Source of the DNA: Erysipelotrichaceae bacterium
Lineage (GTDB): Bacteria; Bacillota_I; Bacilli_A; Erysipelotrichales; Coprobacillaceae
Length of the DNA stretch: 42,706 nucleotides
Direction of reading: 5' to 3'
Assembly: GCA_017633115.1 (NCBI GenBank)
Contig: JAGBPZ010000031.1
Coordinates: 1 to 42,706 of the forward strand
In this document: positions 27,399 to 34,916 of the stretch, piece after piece
Position numbering within the stretch: the first letter of the stretch is position 1
Layout: each line of letters opens with the position of its first letter
Notes under the pieces: generated by a model
Databases searched by the model: none
What the model saw: the letters and a program-made list of their open reading frames with translations, nothing else
Told to the model about the DNA's origin: nothing
Program-made: the position numbers and the translations under genes

Positions 27399-28751
27399 TT
27401 ATTTCATATAACCTTTATCTTTGATGACACGGACTACATCAAGTACCTTATCACGGCAAATTTCATCAGTTGTTGCTTCTACCATGACACGTACTAATGG
27501 TTCTGTACCAGATGGACGCACCAGGATACGGCCATCATTGCCAAGTTCTTTTTCAGCTTTTGCGACTGCTGCCTGAACATCTGGATCAGCCTGTGCTGCT
27601 TCTTTATCAGTTACATGGACATTACGCAAGTACTGTGGATAGATTTTAACTTTTTTAGTTAAACGCATCAATGAAGTCTTGTTTTCAAGCATCGCTTCAA
27701 GAATCTTCAATGAAGTTAAGATACCATCACCGGTTGTTGCATGCTTCGCAAAGATGATATGACCTGACTGTTCGCCACCGATCATATGACCATTCTTGAC
27801 CATGTTTTCGTAAACATACTTGTCACCAACTGCAGTTTTTTCATAGTTGATACCAGCTTCATCTAAGGCTTTGTATAAACCAATGTTACTCATAACAGTG
27901 GTTACAATTGTATTGTTGGCAAGTTCGCCATGTTTCTTCATTTCCAGACCGCAGATATAAAGAATCAAGTCACCATTGATTTCACGGCCAAATTCATCAA
28001 CTGCAAGACATCTGTCAGCATCACCATCATAAGCGAAACCAACATCAAGACCATTTTCAGTAACAAAACGTTTTAATGAATCAATGTGTGTTGAACCACA
28101 ACCATTATTGATATTGATACCATTTGGTTCATTATTAATGACATAAGTCTTAGCACCTAAGGCATCAAAAACGCTTTTTGCAATCATGAAAGCTGCACCA
28201 TTAGCGCAGTCAAGACCTACTCTTACATCCATGAAAGCACGTTTAGGAATACTCATCAAATAACCGATATAACGGTTACGACCTACTGAATAGTCCTGAG
28301 CACAACCGATGTCTTCTCTTTTTGCCATTGGGATTTCACCCATTAAGCCATCGATATATTCTTCAATCTGGCTTTCAATACGGCCGTCCATTTTCTGACC
28401 CTGATTATCAATAATTTTGATACCATTATCCCAATAAGGATTGTGAGAAGCAGAAATCATGATACCACAATCAAAACCATCAGCACGTACGATATAAGAG
28501 ACTGAAGGTGTTGTTGTAACGTGCAGCAAATAAGCATCGGCACCTGAAGCAGTCAAACCAGAAACTAAGGCATATTCAAACATATAGCTTGAACGTCTTG
28601 TATCCTTACCAATTACGATTCTTGCTTTACGGTGTCTGTTATGGCGATTGAAATACCAACCTAAAAAACGACCAACTTTATATGCGTGTTCTACGGTTAG
28701 ATCAACATTTGCTTCACCGCGGAAACCATCTGTTCCAAAATATTTACCCAT
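27399..28751 (-). CDS. glmM: Phosphoglucosamine mutase GlmM
   Basis: 450 residues. MGKYFGTDGFRGEAN opens the protein, the phosphoserine loop is MISASHNPYWDNGIK (about residues 97-111), the metal loop is DGDADRCLAVDE, the sugar loop GGEQSGH and the C-terminal phosphate loop RPSGTEPLVRVMVE. GlmM converts glucosamine-6-phosphate to glucosamine-1-phosphate for UDP-GlcNAc and peptidoglycan synthesis. TAGGAGGT precedes the start. It is a single-gene unit with its own promoter and terminator. All diagnostic motifs are intact. Confidence 0.97.
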   Translation of the reverse strand: MGKYFGTDGFRGEANVDLTVEHAYKVGRFLGWYFNRHNRHRKARIVIGKDTRRSSYMFEYALVSGLTASGADAYLLHVTTTPSVSYIVRADGFDCGIMISASHNPYWDNGIKIIDNQGQKMDGRIESQIEEYIDGLMGEIPMAKREDIGCAQDYSVGRNRYIGYLMSIPKRAFMDVRVGLDCANGAAFMIAKSVFDALGAKTYVINNEPNGININNGCGSTHIDSLKRFVTENGLDVGFAYDGDADRCLAVDEFGREINGDLILYICGLEMKKHGELANNTIVTTVMSNIGLYKALDEAGINYEKTAVGDKYVYENMVKNGHMIGGEQSGHIIFAKHATTGDGILTSLKILEAMLENKTSLMRLTKKVKIYPQYLRNVHVTDKEAAQADPDVQAAVAKAEKELGNDGRILVRPSGTEPLVRVMVEATTDEICRDKVLDVVRVIKDKGYMK

Positions 28752-28781
28752 AAAAGTACCTCCTAAAAAGTTCTTATCGTC

Positions 28782-28809
28782 ATTTTATCACGTTTTAAAC
28801 TTTACGCAA
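28782..28809 (-). promoter_or_regulatory. Promoter of glmM
   Basis: Leftward, TTGCGT (28809-28804), a 16-bp spacer ending in an extended TGA, and TAAAAT (28787-28782). Confidence 0.6.
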
Positions 28810-28870
28810 TAAATTGCATGAAAATATGTATTCTAACTCAATTTTGCCACATTTCTATTGATGAGAAAAC

Positions 28871-28899
28871 TTGATTTTTCGTAAAGTATCTATCATAAT
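28871..28899 (+). promoter_or_regulatory. Promoter of the PHP-like gene
   Basis: TTGATT (28871-28876), 17-bp spacer, CATAAT (28894-28899), about 22 bp before the start codon at 28922. Confidence 0.6.
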
Positions 28900-28921
28900 G
28901 TTGTCTTGAAGGAGACTAAGG

Positions 28922-29704
28922 ATGAAATATATTGATTTATATGGACACTATGCCTGGAATATTGATAAAGGCGTTCGCAATCGTGAAGAAGCTTTAAGAC
29001 TCTTAGAAATTGCCCATCGCCATAACATCACCCGCATTGTTGCAACCCCAGAACTCGTGCCCTCCAAATTTGAATTAGAAGACATTTATAATGCCAAAGG
29101 CCGCATGAATGAATTACGTCTGCTTGCAAAACGTCATCACATCAGAGTTTACGATGGCAGCATCGTCATTCTTAATCGCCATACTATTACTGTTATGGAT
29201 CAACGCCTTTTCATCCCTGTTGGCAATTCCCGTTACGTTTTGTGTGCCTTGATGCCACAAGATCAGTACATGGATTTCCATAAAGAAGTCGCACTTTATC
29301 TATCGAGTATCATCAATATCGAATACAAACCAATCATCACTAATGTCAATGAACTATGTCAAAGTGACGAAGATCTCAAATGGATTACATCCCTTGCCAA
29401 GGCTGGTTGCCTGCTTGCTATCTCTGCCGAAAGTCTCGTCTCTAAAGACCGTGCATTGAAAAAACGATTATATAAATTGCTTGATGCCAACCTTATTACC
29501 CTTATTGCCTCCGGTGTTGTTGATAGTTCACATCAGGTTGATGCTCTTTCTCAGGCATGCCATCAGCTCGCTAAACGATATGAATATCAAGGTATCAAGG
29601 ATTTGTTCTATGACAACCCAAAACTCATACTCCATGATGAAGAGGTCAACCATCGCCTGGTCATCAAACAATCACTTATATCAAAAATAAGAGATATCAT
29701 CTAA
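28922..29704 (+). CDS. PHP-fold protein related to CpsB/YwqE-type tyrosine phosphatases, metal site altered
   Basis: 260 residues with the overall pattern of the CpsB/CapC/YwqE phosphatases: N-terminal strand MKYIDLYGHYAW, then NREEALRLLEIAHRHNITRIVATPEL, then YRPIITNVN-like and LIASGVVDSSHQ segments. Active members have DxHxH at the N-terminus, ATPH after the first helix and SDAH near the C-terminus. Here these read DLYGH, ATPE and VVDSSH, so several metal-binding His are missing. It may be inactive or use fewer metals. GAAGGAGAC precedes the start. No capsule or tyrosine-kinase genes lie beside it. Family call is by motif pattern; function is uncertain. Confidence 0.62.
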   Translation: MKYIDLYGHYAWNIDKGVRNREEALRLLEIAHRHNITRIVATPELVPSKFELEDIYNAKGRMNELRLLAKRHHIRVYDGSIVILNRHTITVMDQRLFIPVGNSRYVLCALMPQDQYMDFHKEVALYLSSIINIEYKPIITNVNELCQSDEDLKWITSLAKAGCLLAISAESLVSKDRALKKRLYKLLDANLITLIASGVVDSSHQVDALSQACHQLAKRYEYQGIKDLFYDNPKLILHDEEVNHRLVIKQSLISKIRDII

Positions 29705-29734
29705 GAAGGAATCGCAGCGATTTCTTCTTTTTTT
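29704..29734 (+). terminator. Terminator after the PHP-like gene
   Basis: AGAAGGAATCG pairs with CGATTTCTTCT (one G-U) around a 3-base loop and continues into seven U. Confidence 0.9.
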
Positions 29735-29738
29735 CGCC

Positions 29739-29766
29739 AAAAAAAACAAGGTCGATTGACCTTGTT
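29739..29766 (-). terminator. Terminator after the NlpC/P60-SH3b gene
   Basis: Leftward, AACAAGGTC and GACCTTGTT form a 9-bp stem with a 4-base loop and a run of eight U. The stem's right arm overlaps the stop codon region of the gene. Confidence 0.9.
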
Positions 29767-31063
29767 ATTTTGCGTTTGTACTTGGTAAATAGATCCAGCC
29801 AGTCTTGCCACTGTAAGAAGCCTTACCCCAGTTACCACTGACTTTCGTCACTTTCACTTTAACACCTTTTTTGATTGTCTTCAGTGATTTTGATGAAGAT
29901 GAGTTGCTCTTGCGAAGATAAGTTTTCTTTGATGTCTTCCAAGTGCCAGTTGAATACTTTGTAGTCTTAGAAGAATAAGTTAAAGCAATCCAACCAGTTT
30001 TAGACTTGTAGGTAATCTTACCCCAGTTGCCACTGACTTCAGTAACATAAACTTTCGTACCTGGATTGATTGCCACAAGAAGCTTATATTTTGTTGAAGG
30101 ACCAGTTCTTAAATTCATTTCATCATTTAGCTTATAATAACCTGTTGAATATTTTGAAGCTTTAGCTTTTGTTGATGAACTTGATGATGAAGTAGATGAA
30201 GAAGTCGTCGAATTAGAAGTTGTTGCCTTTGTAGCAGTAGCAGTTGCTGTTGTCTTTGTTGCACTAACTAAGTCAGCATACAACAATGAAACATAACCAG
30301 TTTTACCACTGATTGTTGTTTTACCAAAACGTCCAGAAACTGAAGTAACAGTAAACTTTGTTCCCTTAGAAACAACTTTTAAGACAGAAGAAGTTGTATT
30401 AGCTGCTGATCTCATATTGACATCACCAGTTGTTTTATAAGTTCCAGTTGAGAAATTATAGCTTTCAGAGTTTGTTGATTTTGCAGTAGTTGTTGTTGTT
30501 TTTGTGTTTGTTGCTTCAGTTGTTGTTGGAGTTGAAGTTGAACCATAGCGGAAGATACCTGACCACTTATTGTCATAGTAAGTTTTAATGTTGATTTCCT
30601 TACCACTGCCATCACCGACTTTACCATCATAGTCGAGATGAGCACCACACAATTGATTGGAACCGATATAGATTTCAGTATGACCACTGCGCCATAAAAT
30701 ATCACCTTTCTGTAACTGAGAAGATGAAGACAAGTTCAAATTAGAAATATAAGTAAATCCTGCTTTTTTAAAATCAGATTTCATTGTGGCTGTACAACCC
30801 ATCGAAACTGAAAAACCAGCAGCACGATAAGCAGCATAAACTAAAGCGCTGCAATCATATTCAACGCCTCCAAGCTTATTGCTTTTATTTCTTTTAGATT
30901 GAGAATAACCATTGCGGTCATCGTTAGCGACAGCTACTGCCCAATTAATCGCAGTTGATACCTTAGCTGCAGCTAATGCTTTTGTCATCATTGCGCCATT
31001 CACAAGTGATATCGCAAATAGACAAACAAACATCTTGATAAACAGACTTCTAATCGCTTTCAT
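29765..31063 (-). CDS. Secreted NlpC/P60-type wall hydrolase with three SH3b domains
   Basis: 432 residues. A signal peptide (about 1-32, ending near ALAAA) is followed by an NlpC/P60 domain (about 33-175): EYDCSALVYAAYRAAGF supplies the catalytic Cys and SGHTEIYIG the His. Thr/Ser-rich linkers then separate three SH3b repeats, each with a MRSAANTTSSV or LRTGPSTKYKL type opening and GNWGKITYKSKTGWI type ending (about 205-265, 310-365, 370-432). SH3b domains bind peptidoglycan, so this is probably an endopeptidase or amidase acting at the cell wall. AGAGGGA precedes the start. It is a single gene. Confidence 0.92.
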   Translation of the reverse strand: MKAIRSLFIKMFVCLFAISLVNGAMMTKALAAAKVSTAINWAVAVANDDRNGYSQSKRNKSNKLGGVEYDCSALVYAAYRAAGFSVSMGCTATMKSDFKKAGFTYISNLNLSSSSQLQKGDILWRSGHTEIYIGSNQLCGAHLDYDGKVGDGSGKEINIKTYYDNKWSGIFRYGSTSTPTTTEATNTKTTTTTAKSTNSESYNFSTGTYKTTGDVNMRSAANTTSSVLKVVSKGTKFTVTSVSGRFGKTTISGKTGYVSLLYADLVSATKTTATATATKATTSNSTTSSSTSSSSSSTKAKASKYSTGYYKLNDEMNLRTGPSTKYKLLVAINPGTKVYVTEVSGNWGKITYKSKTGWIALTYSSKTTKYSTGTWKTSKKTYLRKSNSSSSKSLKTIKKGVKVKVTKVSGNWGKASYSGKTGWIYLPSTNAK

Positions 31064-31242
31064 AACTTTTTCCCTCTAAATATATCGATAATTTCTAACT
31101 ACATTTATAGAATAACCGAAATATTTATTCTAAGCAATAGTTTCTTAAGATTTTCTTAGTTTTTCCTTTAAAAAGTGTTCATTTTTCTGTTTATCGCATC
31201 CTATTTTTAGGTTTATCCTATATATTTCTTATGTAATTAAAA

Positions 31243-31281
31243 AAAGCACCATTTTTTCAACGCTTTTTCGTATGGTGCTTT
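31243..31281 (-). terminator. Terminator of the wall-signalling operon
   Basis: Leftward, AAAGCACCAT and ATGGTGCTTT pair over 10 bp with a 19-base loop and are followed by seven U. The loop is long but the tail is good. The stretch 31064-31242 holds only the AT-rich leader of the NlpC/P60 gene. Confidence 0.75.
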
Positions 31282-31287
31282 TTGAGT

Positions 31288-32412
31288 TTAATCTGCTTTC
31301 TTTGTTTTTGTTTTTTTAGACTTTTCTGTAGCACTTTCTATTTCTTCAATCAGTTTATCTAGTTCGTCATTAACTTCCCTATAGTCTTTCTGCAACTGAC
31401 GATTTGTTTCCTTTTGAGCTTTAAGCTGAGCCTGAATTTGTGTGTAACGATAATACTGGAAGCCATTAGCTCCAATGGCCCCAAGCAATAAGACAACTGT
31501 TAAGAATCTGATAAAAGCCTTTAATTTTGGATGGCCTTTCTTACGTTTGTCCTTCTCTGTCTGAACATCAACTTTCGTATCTTCTTGAGTCAATGATGTC
31601 TCTTCAATAGCACGTGTGATTGGCTGTTGAATTGTATCAGTCTGATAAGTAAAGTTTCTAACTTTTGTGTGTGTCAGTTCTGGAACTGTATGGAGATGAA
31701 TAATGACGGCTGTAATATCATCAGTAATCATATGCTCACGCAAATGATTATTATCTACGATTGACTTAAGTTCCTGGTCATCTGCAGTAAACACTTCTTT
31801 CATTGAATTAGGATCATAGCCTTGATATGAAGGTTCTAGATAAGCGTTAGTAAATCCGTCCGTACCTAAGCAGATGGCACTGAAGTCATCTTTGTTGACA
31901 CGGATGACACGCATACGTTTAGACGTTTCGCGATGGGCAGCCTGATAAACCTGATCCTGAGCATTATTGTCTGGATATGACAGGATGACTGGTGCCACCA
32001 TAGCATCAGTATGTGGTAAACCAATAACGGCACCATCACCGGCATGGATGATGGTTAAGACATTACCTTCATAAAAACAAGCTAAGAAGGTCGATGAAAA
32101 ATCATTTTCTGTTGCGCTAGGTTCTTGCTTGATCAAACGAGCTATCAGCTGTCTGAATTTTTCTGCAAAGTCATCACGGATTTCTTCACAGGTCATTGAA
32201 TTATAATGAGTGATAACCCCATTCCTTATCAAATATTTCCCCATGCCTTGAACAAGTGCCTGGGCGCCAACTCCACCATACATTGAATGTGAAACGCCAT
32301 CAGCCACGCAACAGACAACCGGCTGATCATGGATGAAGAGGGCATCTTCACAATCCTTATGATCAATCGCATGAGCCGTACCGGTCAGGTTGATTGAATT
32401 AATTCTTGTCAT
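31288..32412 (-). CDS. PP2C-family protein phosphatase with C-terminal membrane anchor
   Basis: About 374 residues. PP2C motifs in order: DCEDALF, CCVADGVSHSMYGG (metal Asp), IHAGDGAVIGL, CLGTDGFTNAYL (Asp) and DDITAVIIHL. A linker with many charged residues leads to one membrane helix (FLTVVLLLGAIGANGFQYY, about residue 310) and a C-terminal coiled coil with a Lys-rich end, so the catalytic domain should be cytoplasmic. It is the last gene of the PBP-SEDS-vWA-kinase-PP2C operon and should reverse the phosphorylation made by the kinase one gene upstream (13-bp gap). The start was set at 32412 by AAGGAGGAGG; an upstream in-frame extension overlaps the kinase gene. Confidence 0.92.
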   Translation of the reverse strand: MTRINSINLTGTAHAIDHKDCEDALFIHDQPVVCCVADGVSHSMYGGVGAQALVQGMGKYLIRNGVITHYNSMTCEEIRDDFAEKFRQLIARLIKQEPSATENDFSSTFLACFYEGNVLTIIHAGDGAVIGLPHTDAMVAPVILSYPDNNAQDQVYQAAHRETSKRMRVIRVNKDDFSAICLGTDGFTNAYLEPSYQGYDPNSMKEVFTADDQELKSIVDNNHLREHMITDDITAVIIHLHTVPELTHTKVRNFTYQTDTIQQPITRAIEETSLTQEDTKVDVQTEKDKRKKGHPKLKAFIRFLTVVLLLGAIGANGFQYYRYTQIQAQLKAQKETNRQLQKDYREVNDELDKLIEEIESATEKSKKTKTKKAD

Positions 32413-32425
32413 ATGACCCTCCTCC

Positions 32426-34126
32426 TTACATGAAAATAAATAATATGAGTAATACGATGATGGCAACAATACAGCCAATACCATACATCAATGGTTTCTT
32501 ATATTCACCAGTTTTAATGAATCGTTCCCAACGTTCTTCGTCAGTTTCACCTTCAATTGAAGTTGCTGCCGTTGCTAAGAAGATCTCAAGGATTTTTTTC
32601 TGCCATTCTGGAAGAACGACTTCTTCTTCATCTTTGTGATAGTCGAATATTTCTTTCGTCTTCTTCTTTTCTGTTTTTTCAACTTTATGTTCAACCTGAT
32701 CTGTTTTCTTGGTATCATTAGTTTTCTTTAAGCTGAATGGCAGCTTCAATTTTGGAAATTCAATTTCCTTGTTTGACTGATGGCTGGTAACAACTTCTTC
32801 TTTGACATCTTCTTCGTCTTCATCTGCGTTGAACGCAAATACATGGTTGAAATAGTCTTCATTACGTTTCTTGATATCAAGATTAATTGCTGCCAGTTGC
32901 TGAGCACAGCTTGCTGGGATTGCTTCTTCATAAGCTGCAACGACAAGACGTGCCAGGTGTGGAGCTTTTTCACGAAGATAGTTTTTACCATCTTCATCAA
33001 GAATGACATGACCACGATCATCATAGAGTCCCAATAAATCTGCAGGATTCATATAGGCTGAGATCATGATTGTCAACATTGTATAGGACAAATCAATTGA
33101 GTGATAGAACAATAAATCATTATCGAATTCAATTGGTACACCATTTTGTTTATCAGCTGACTTAGTCGTTGCTGGATAATTCAAATACTGCGTTGAATCG
33201 ATATCGATGACATGAGCCAGACAATTTTCAAAGTTACAAAGAATATTGTGAGCAAGGTCTTTATGATAAATACCATAAAGCTGCATTGCGATAACTTGTT
33301 TCATGATTTCTCTTGCCACTGTTTCAGCGTTGATTTGTTGGTGGAAGGATTTGAGATTAATAGTTTCCCCTTCAAAGTTACGCATGACAATACCAATTGG
33401 CTGATCTTTTTCATCATAAACAACAGCCAGTGGAATGGCAGTTAAAGGTAAGTCATCAACGATTTCGGTAAACTTTTTCAATTTTGTGACTTCAAATTGA
33501 TACAGTGGACGGTCATAAATCTTCACACGCCATTTTGGATTATCCTTGACAACAAATGTAATACCTTCCTGTCCAGATTGAATGTTGCGCTGTTCACCAA
33601 TATGCTGGAAATAGACCTGATCACCAATCATAAAATGACACAAGCCACGATAACCGATTGGGTTATTAATTGGTTCACGCTGCAAGCCCTTGGTTCCGAA
33701 TGACTTTGAAGTCAAATAGTTAACTGCATAAGGTTGAACATTCTGGAACTTTGGTGATTGCGCTGAACGGTTATAACCAATGCAAGCAAAGACATTACCT
33801 TTATAACGTGTCATTGCGACTGAAGAGATAATTGGATTAATCGCATTTGTAGGCGTCAGATATAAATCTTCTTCACTATCTCTGTTAGCATATAAATATT
33901 CATCAAGATCAAAAGCATCAACTGTCATCGTATCGATATTGGCAGCATCGAAAGCAGCAAGCAAATGCTGGTAACGATTTGTCGCATGAATGCATTCAGC
34001 GATTTCCTGCATACCAGTAAAGATCATGATGACATCACCGCTCGCACCAAAATCAGGAAGAGACTTTTCTAAAGTCTCATACTGAGGTGATAGCAGGCTT
34101 TGACCTAATAAAAGAATTTTCTTCAT
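32426..34126 (-). CDS. YegI-like protein kinase with C-terminal membrane anchor
   Basis: About 566 residues. The first about 185 residues match no family that I know. A kinase-like domain follows: WRVKIYDRP (Lys of the KIY strand), the hinge region IGIVMRNF, the catalytic loop YHKDLAHNILCN (HxD, Asn) and VIDIDSTQY in place of DFG, very like the D-[IT]-DS pattern of YegI/TerY-P triad kinases. A charged linker rich in Glu and Lys leads to one helix at the very C-terminus (GIGCIVAIIVLLILFIFM), so the kinase is anchored with its catalytic part in the cytoplasm. The ATG at 34126 is preferred over 34135 because AAGGG sits about 9 bp upstream; it leaves a 1-bp gap after the vWA stop. Eukaryotic-type kinase residues are complete, so activity is plausible. 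Confidence 0.8.
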   Translation of the reverse strand: MKKILLLGQSLLSPQYETLEKSLPDFGASGDVIMIFTGMQEIAECIHATNRYQHLLAAFDAANIDTMTVDAFDLDEYLYANRDSEEDLYLTPTNAINPIISSVAMTRYKGNVFACIGYNRSAQSPKFQNVQPYAVNYLTSKSFGTKGLQREPINNPIGYRGLCHFMIGDQVYFQHIGEQRNIQSGQEGITFVVKDNPKWRVKIYDRPLYQFEVTKLKKFTEIVDDLPLTAIPLAVVYDEKDQPIGIVMRNFEGETINLKSFHQQINAETVAREIMKQVIAMQLYGIYHKDLAHNILCNFENCLAHVIDIDSTQYLNYPATTKSADKQNGVPIEFDNDLLFYHSIDLSYTMLTIMISAYMNPADLLGLYDDRGHVILDEDGKNYLREKAPHLARLVVAAYEEAIPASCAQQLAAINLDIKKRNEDYFNHVFAFNADEDEEDVKEEVVTSHQSNKEIEFPKLKLPFSLKKTNDTKKTDQVEHKVEKTEKKKTKEIFDYHKDEEEVVLPEWQKKILEIFLATAATSIEGETDEERWERFIKTGEYKKPLMYGIGCIVAIIVLLILFIFM

Positions 34127-34127
34127 C

Positions 34128-34916
34128 TTATGCATCCCTTCCCGTCAGGTTGTTGAAGTAGAATAAGACATTAGTTGCCAGGATATGGCTTAAATATTCA
34201 CCATAGGCAACACGGTTGTTCTTAGGTGGTCGGCTGACCTGGTCAAAAGGACCATTAGTCGCATCGACATCTGTAGATGAAGCCAGCTGTAAAGCTTTCA
34301 TACAATTGATAATTGTCTTTTCACTGTCTTCCTGGTCCATTAAAATTTTGTAGCCACCAAAGTCTACGCCATCTTCATTATCGCTTGTAACGCATTCAAC
34401 AATGATTTTACGGTTATAAGCCATATCTTCAGATAAAGTCTTAAGGATACCAGTATATCGTTCAGTGTTTTCTGTGCATTTTGCATCTGTCACAATGAAG
34501 AAGAATGGAATTGTACAAATCTGCTTACTGACTTCACAAGCCTTCATGACTTCACCAAGGTAAGTATCGGCTTTTCTAAAAGCTGAAACAAGTGGTGAAT
34601 GACCTCGGCACATTAAAGGTAGAGTACCAATAAAAGCTTCAGCATCAAAATCACGAAGTTCACCAAAATAGAGAACGCGGCTGCGATCACGATAAATGCC
34701 AATAATAATTAATGTGAAGTAACGTTTACCAACTGCTTTCAGATGGTTGACCGTCTGTCTGACAATCGATTTGATTTGATCCTTATAAAGTTCCATTGAA
34801 CCAGATAAATCAAGAATAATGCAAAGAGGTGTACGAGGATTAGTCATGACCCCTACTTTCATATTTTCGAGACGATAAATCTGTTCACTGATTTCAACAC
34901 TTGATAATTCATTCAT
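34128..34916 (-). CDS. von Willebrand factor A (TerY-like) protein
   Basis: 262 residues, soluble. The MIDAS motif is DLSGSM (about residues 35-40), a Ser in GHSPLVSAF and an Asp in FIVTDAK, so a divalent metal site is complete. The vWA fold ends near residue 220; a tail of about 40 residues follows. TerY-like vWA proteins form a conserved trio with a PP2C phosphatase and a YegI-like kinase, thought to be a phosphorylation switch; both partners are the next genes here. It overlaps the SEDS gene by 8 bp and the kinase gene follows after 1 bp, so its translation is coupled to both. Confidence 0.85.
   Translation of the reverse strand: MNELSSVEISEQIYRLENMKVGVMTNPRTPLCIILDLSGSMELYKDQIKSIVRQTVNHLKAVGKRYFTLIIIGIYRDRSRVLYFGELRDFDAEAFIGTLPLMCRGHSPLVSAFRKADTYLGEVMKACEVSKQICTIPFFFIVTDAKCTENTERYTGILKTLSEDMAYNRKIIVECVTSDNEDGVDFGGYKILMDQEDSEKTIINCMKALQLASSTDVDATNGPFDQVSRPPKNNRVAYGEYLSHILATNVLFYFNNLTGRDA

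Noticed and set aside
29946-30560. Repeated Ser/Thr codon tracts as a possible direct-repeat array
   Set aside because: They encode linkers between SH3b domains; repeats are imperfect, and there are no spacers, so it is neither CRISPR nor a tandem DNA repeat of interest.
30412-30705. Gln-rich open frame overlapping the SH3b gene
   Set aside because: It is a frame shadow of Thr-rich linkers of the secreted hydrolase.
31288-34916. Full tellurite-resistance (TerD/TerC) island
   Set aside because: Only the vWA, kinase and PP2C parts are present; no TerD, TerB or TerC family protein occurs in the window.
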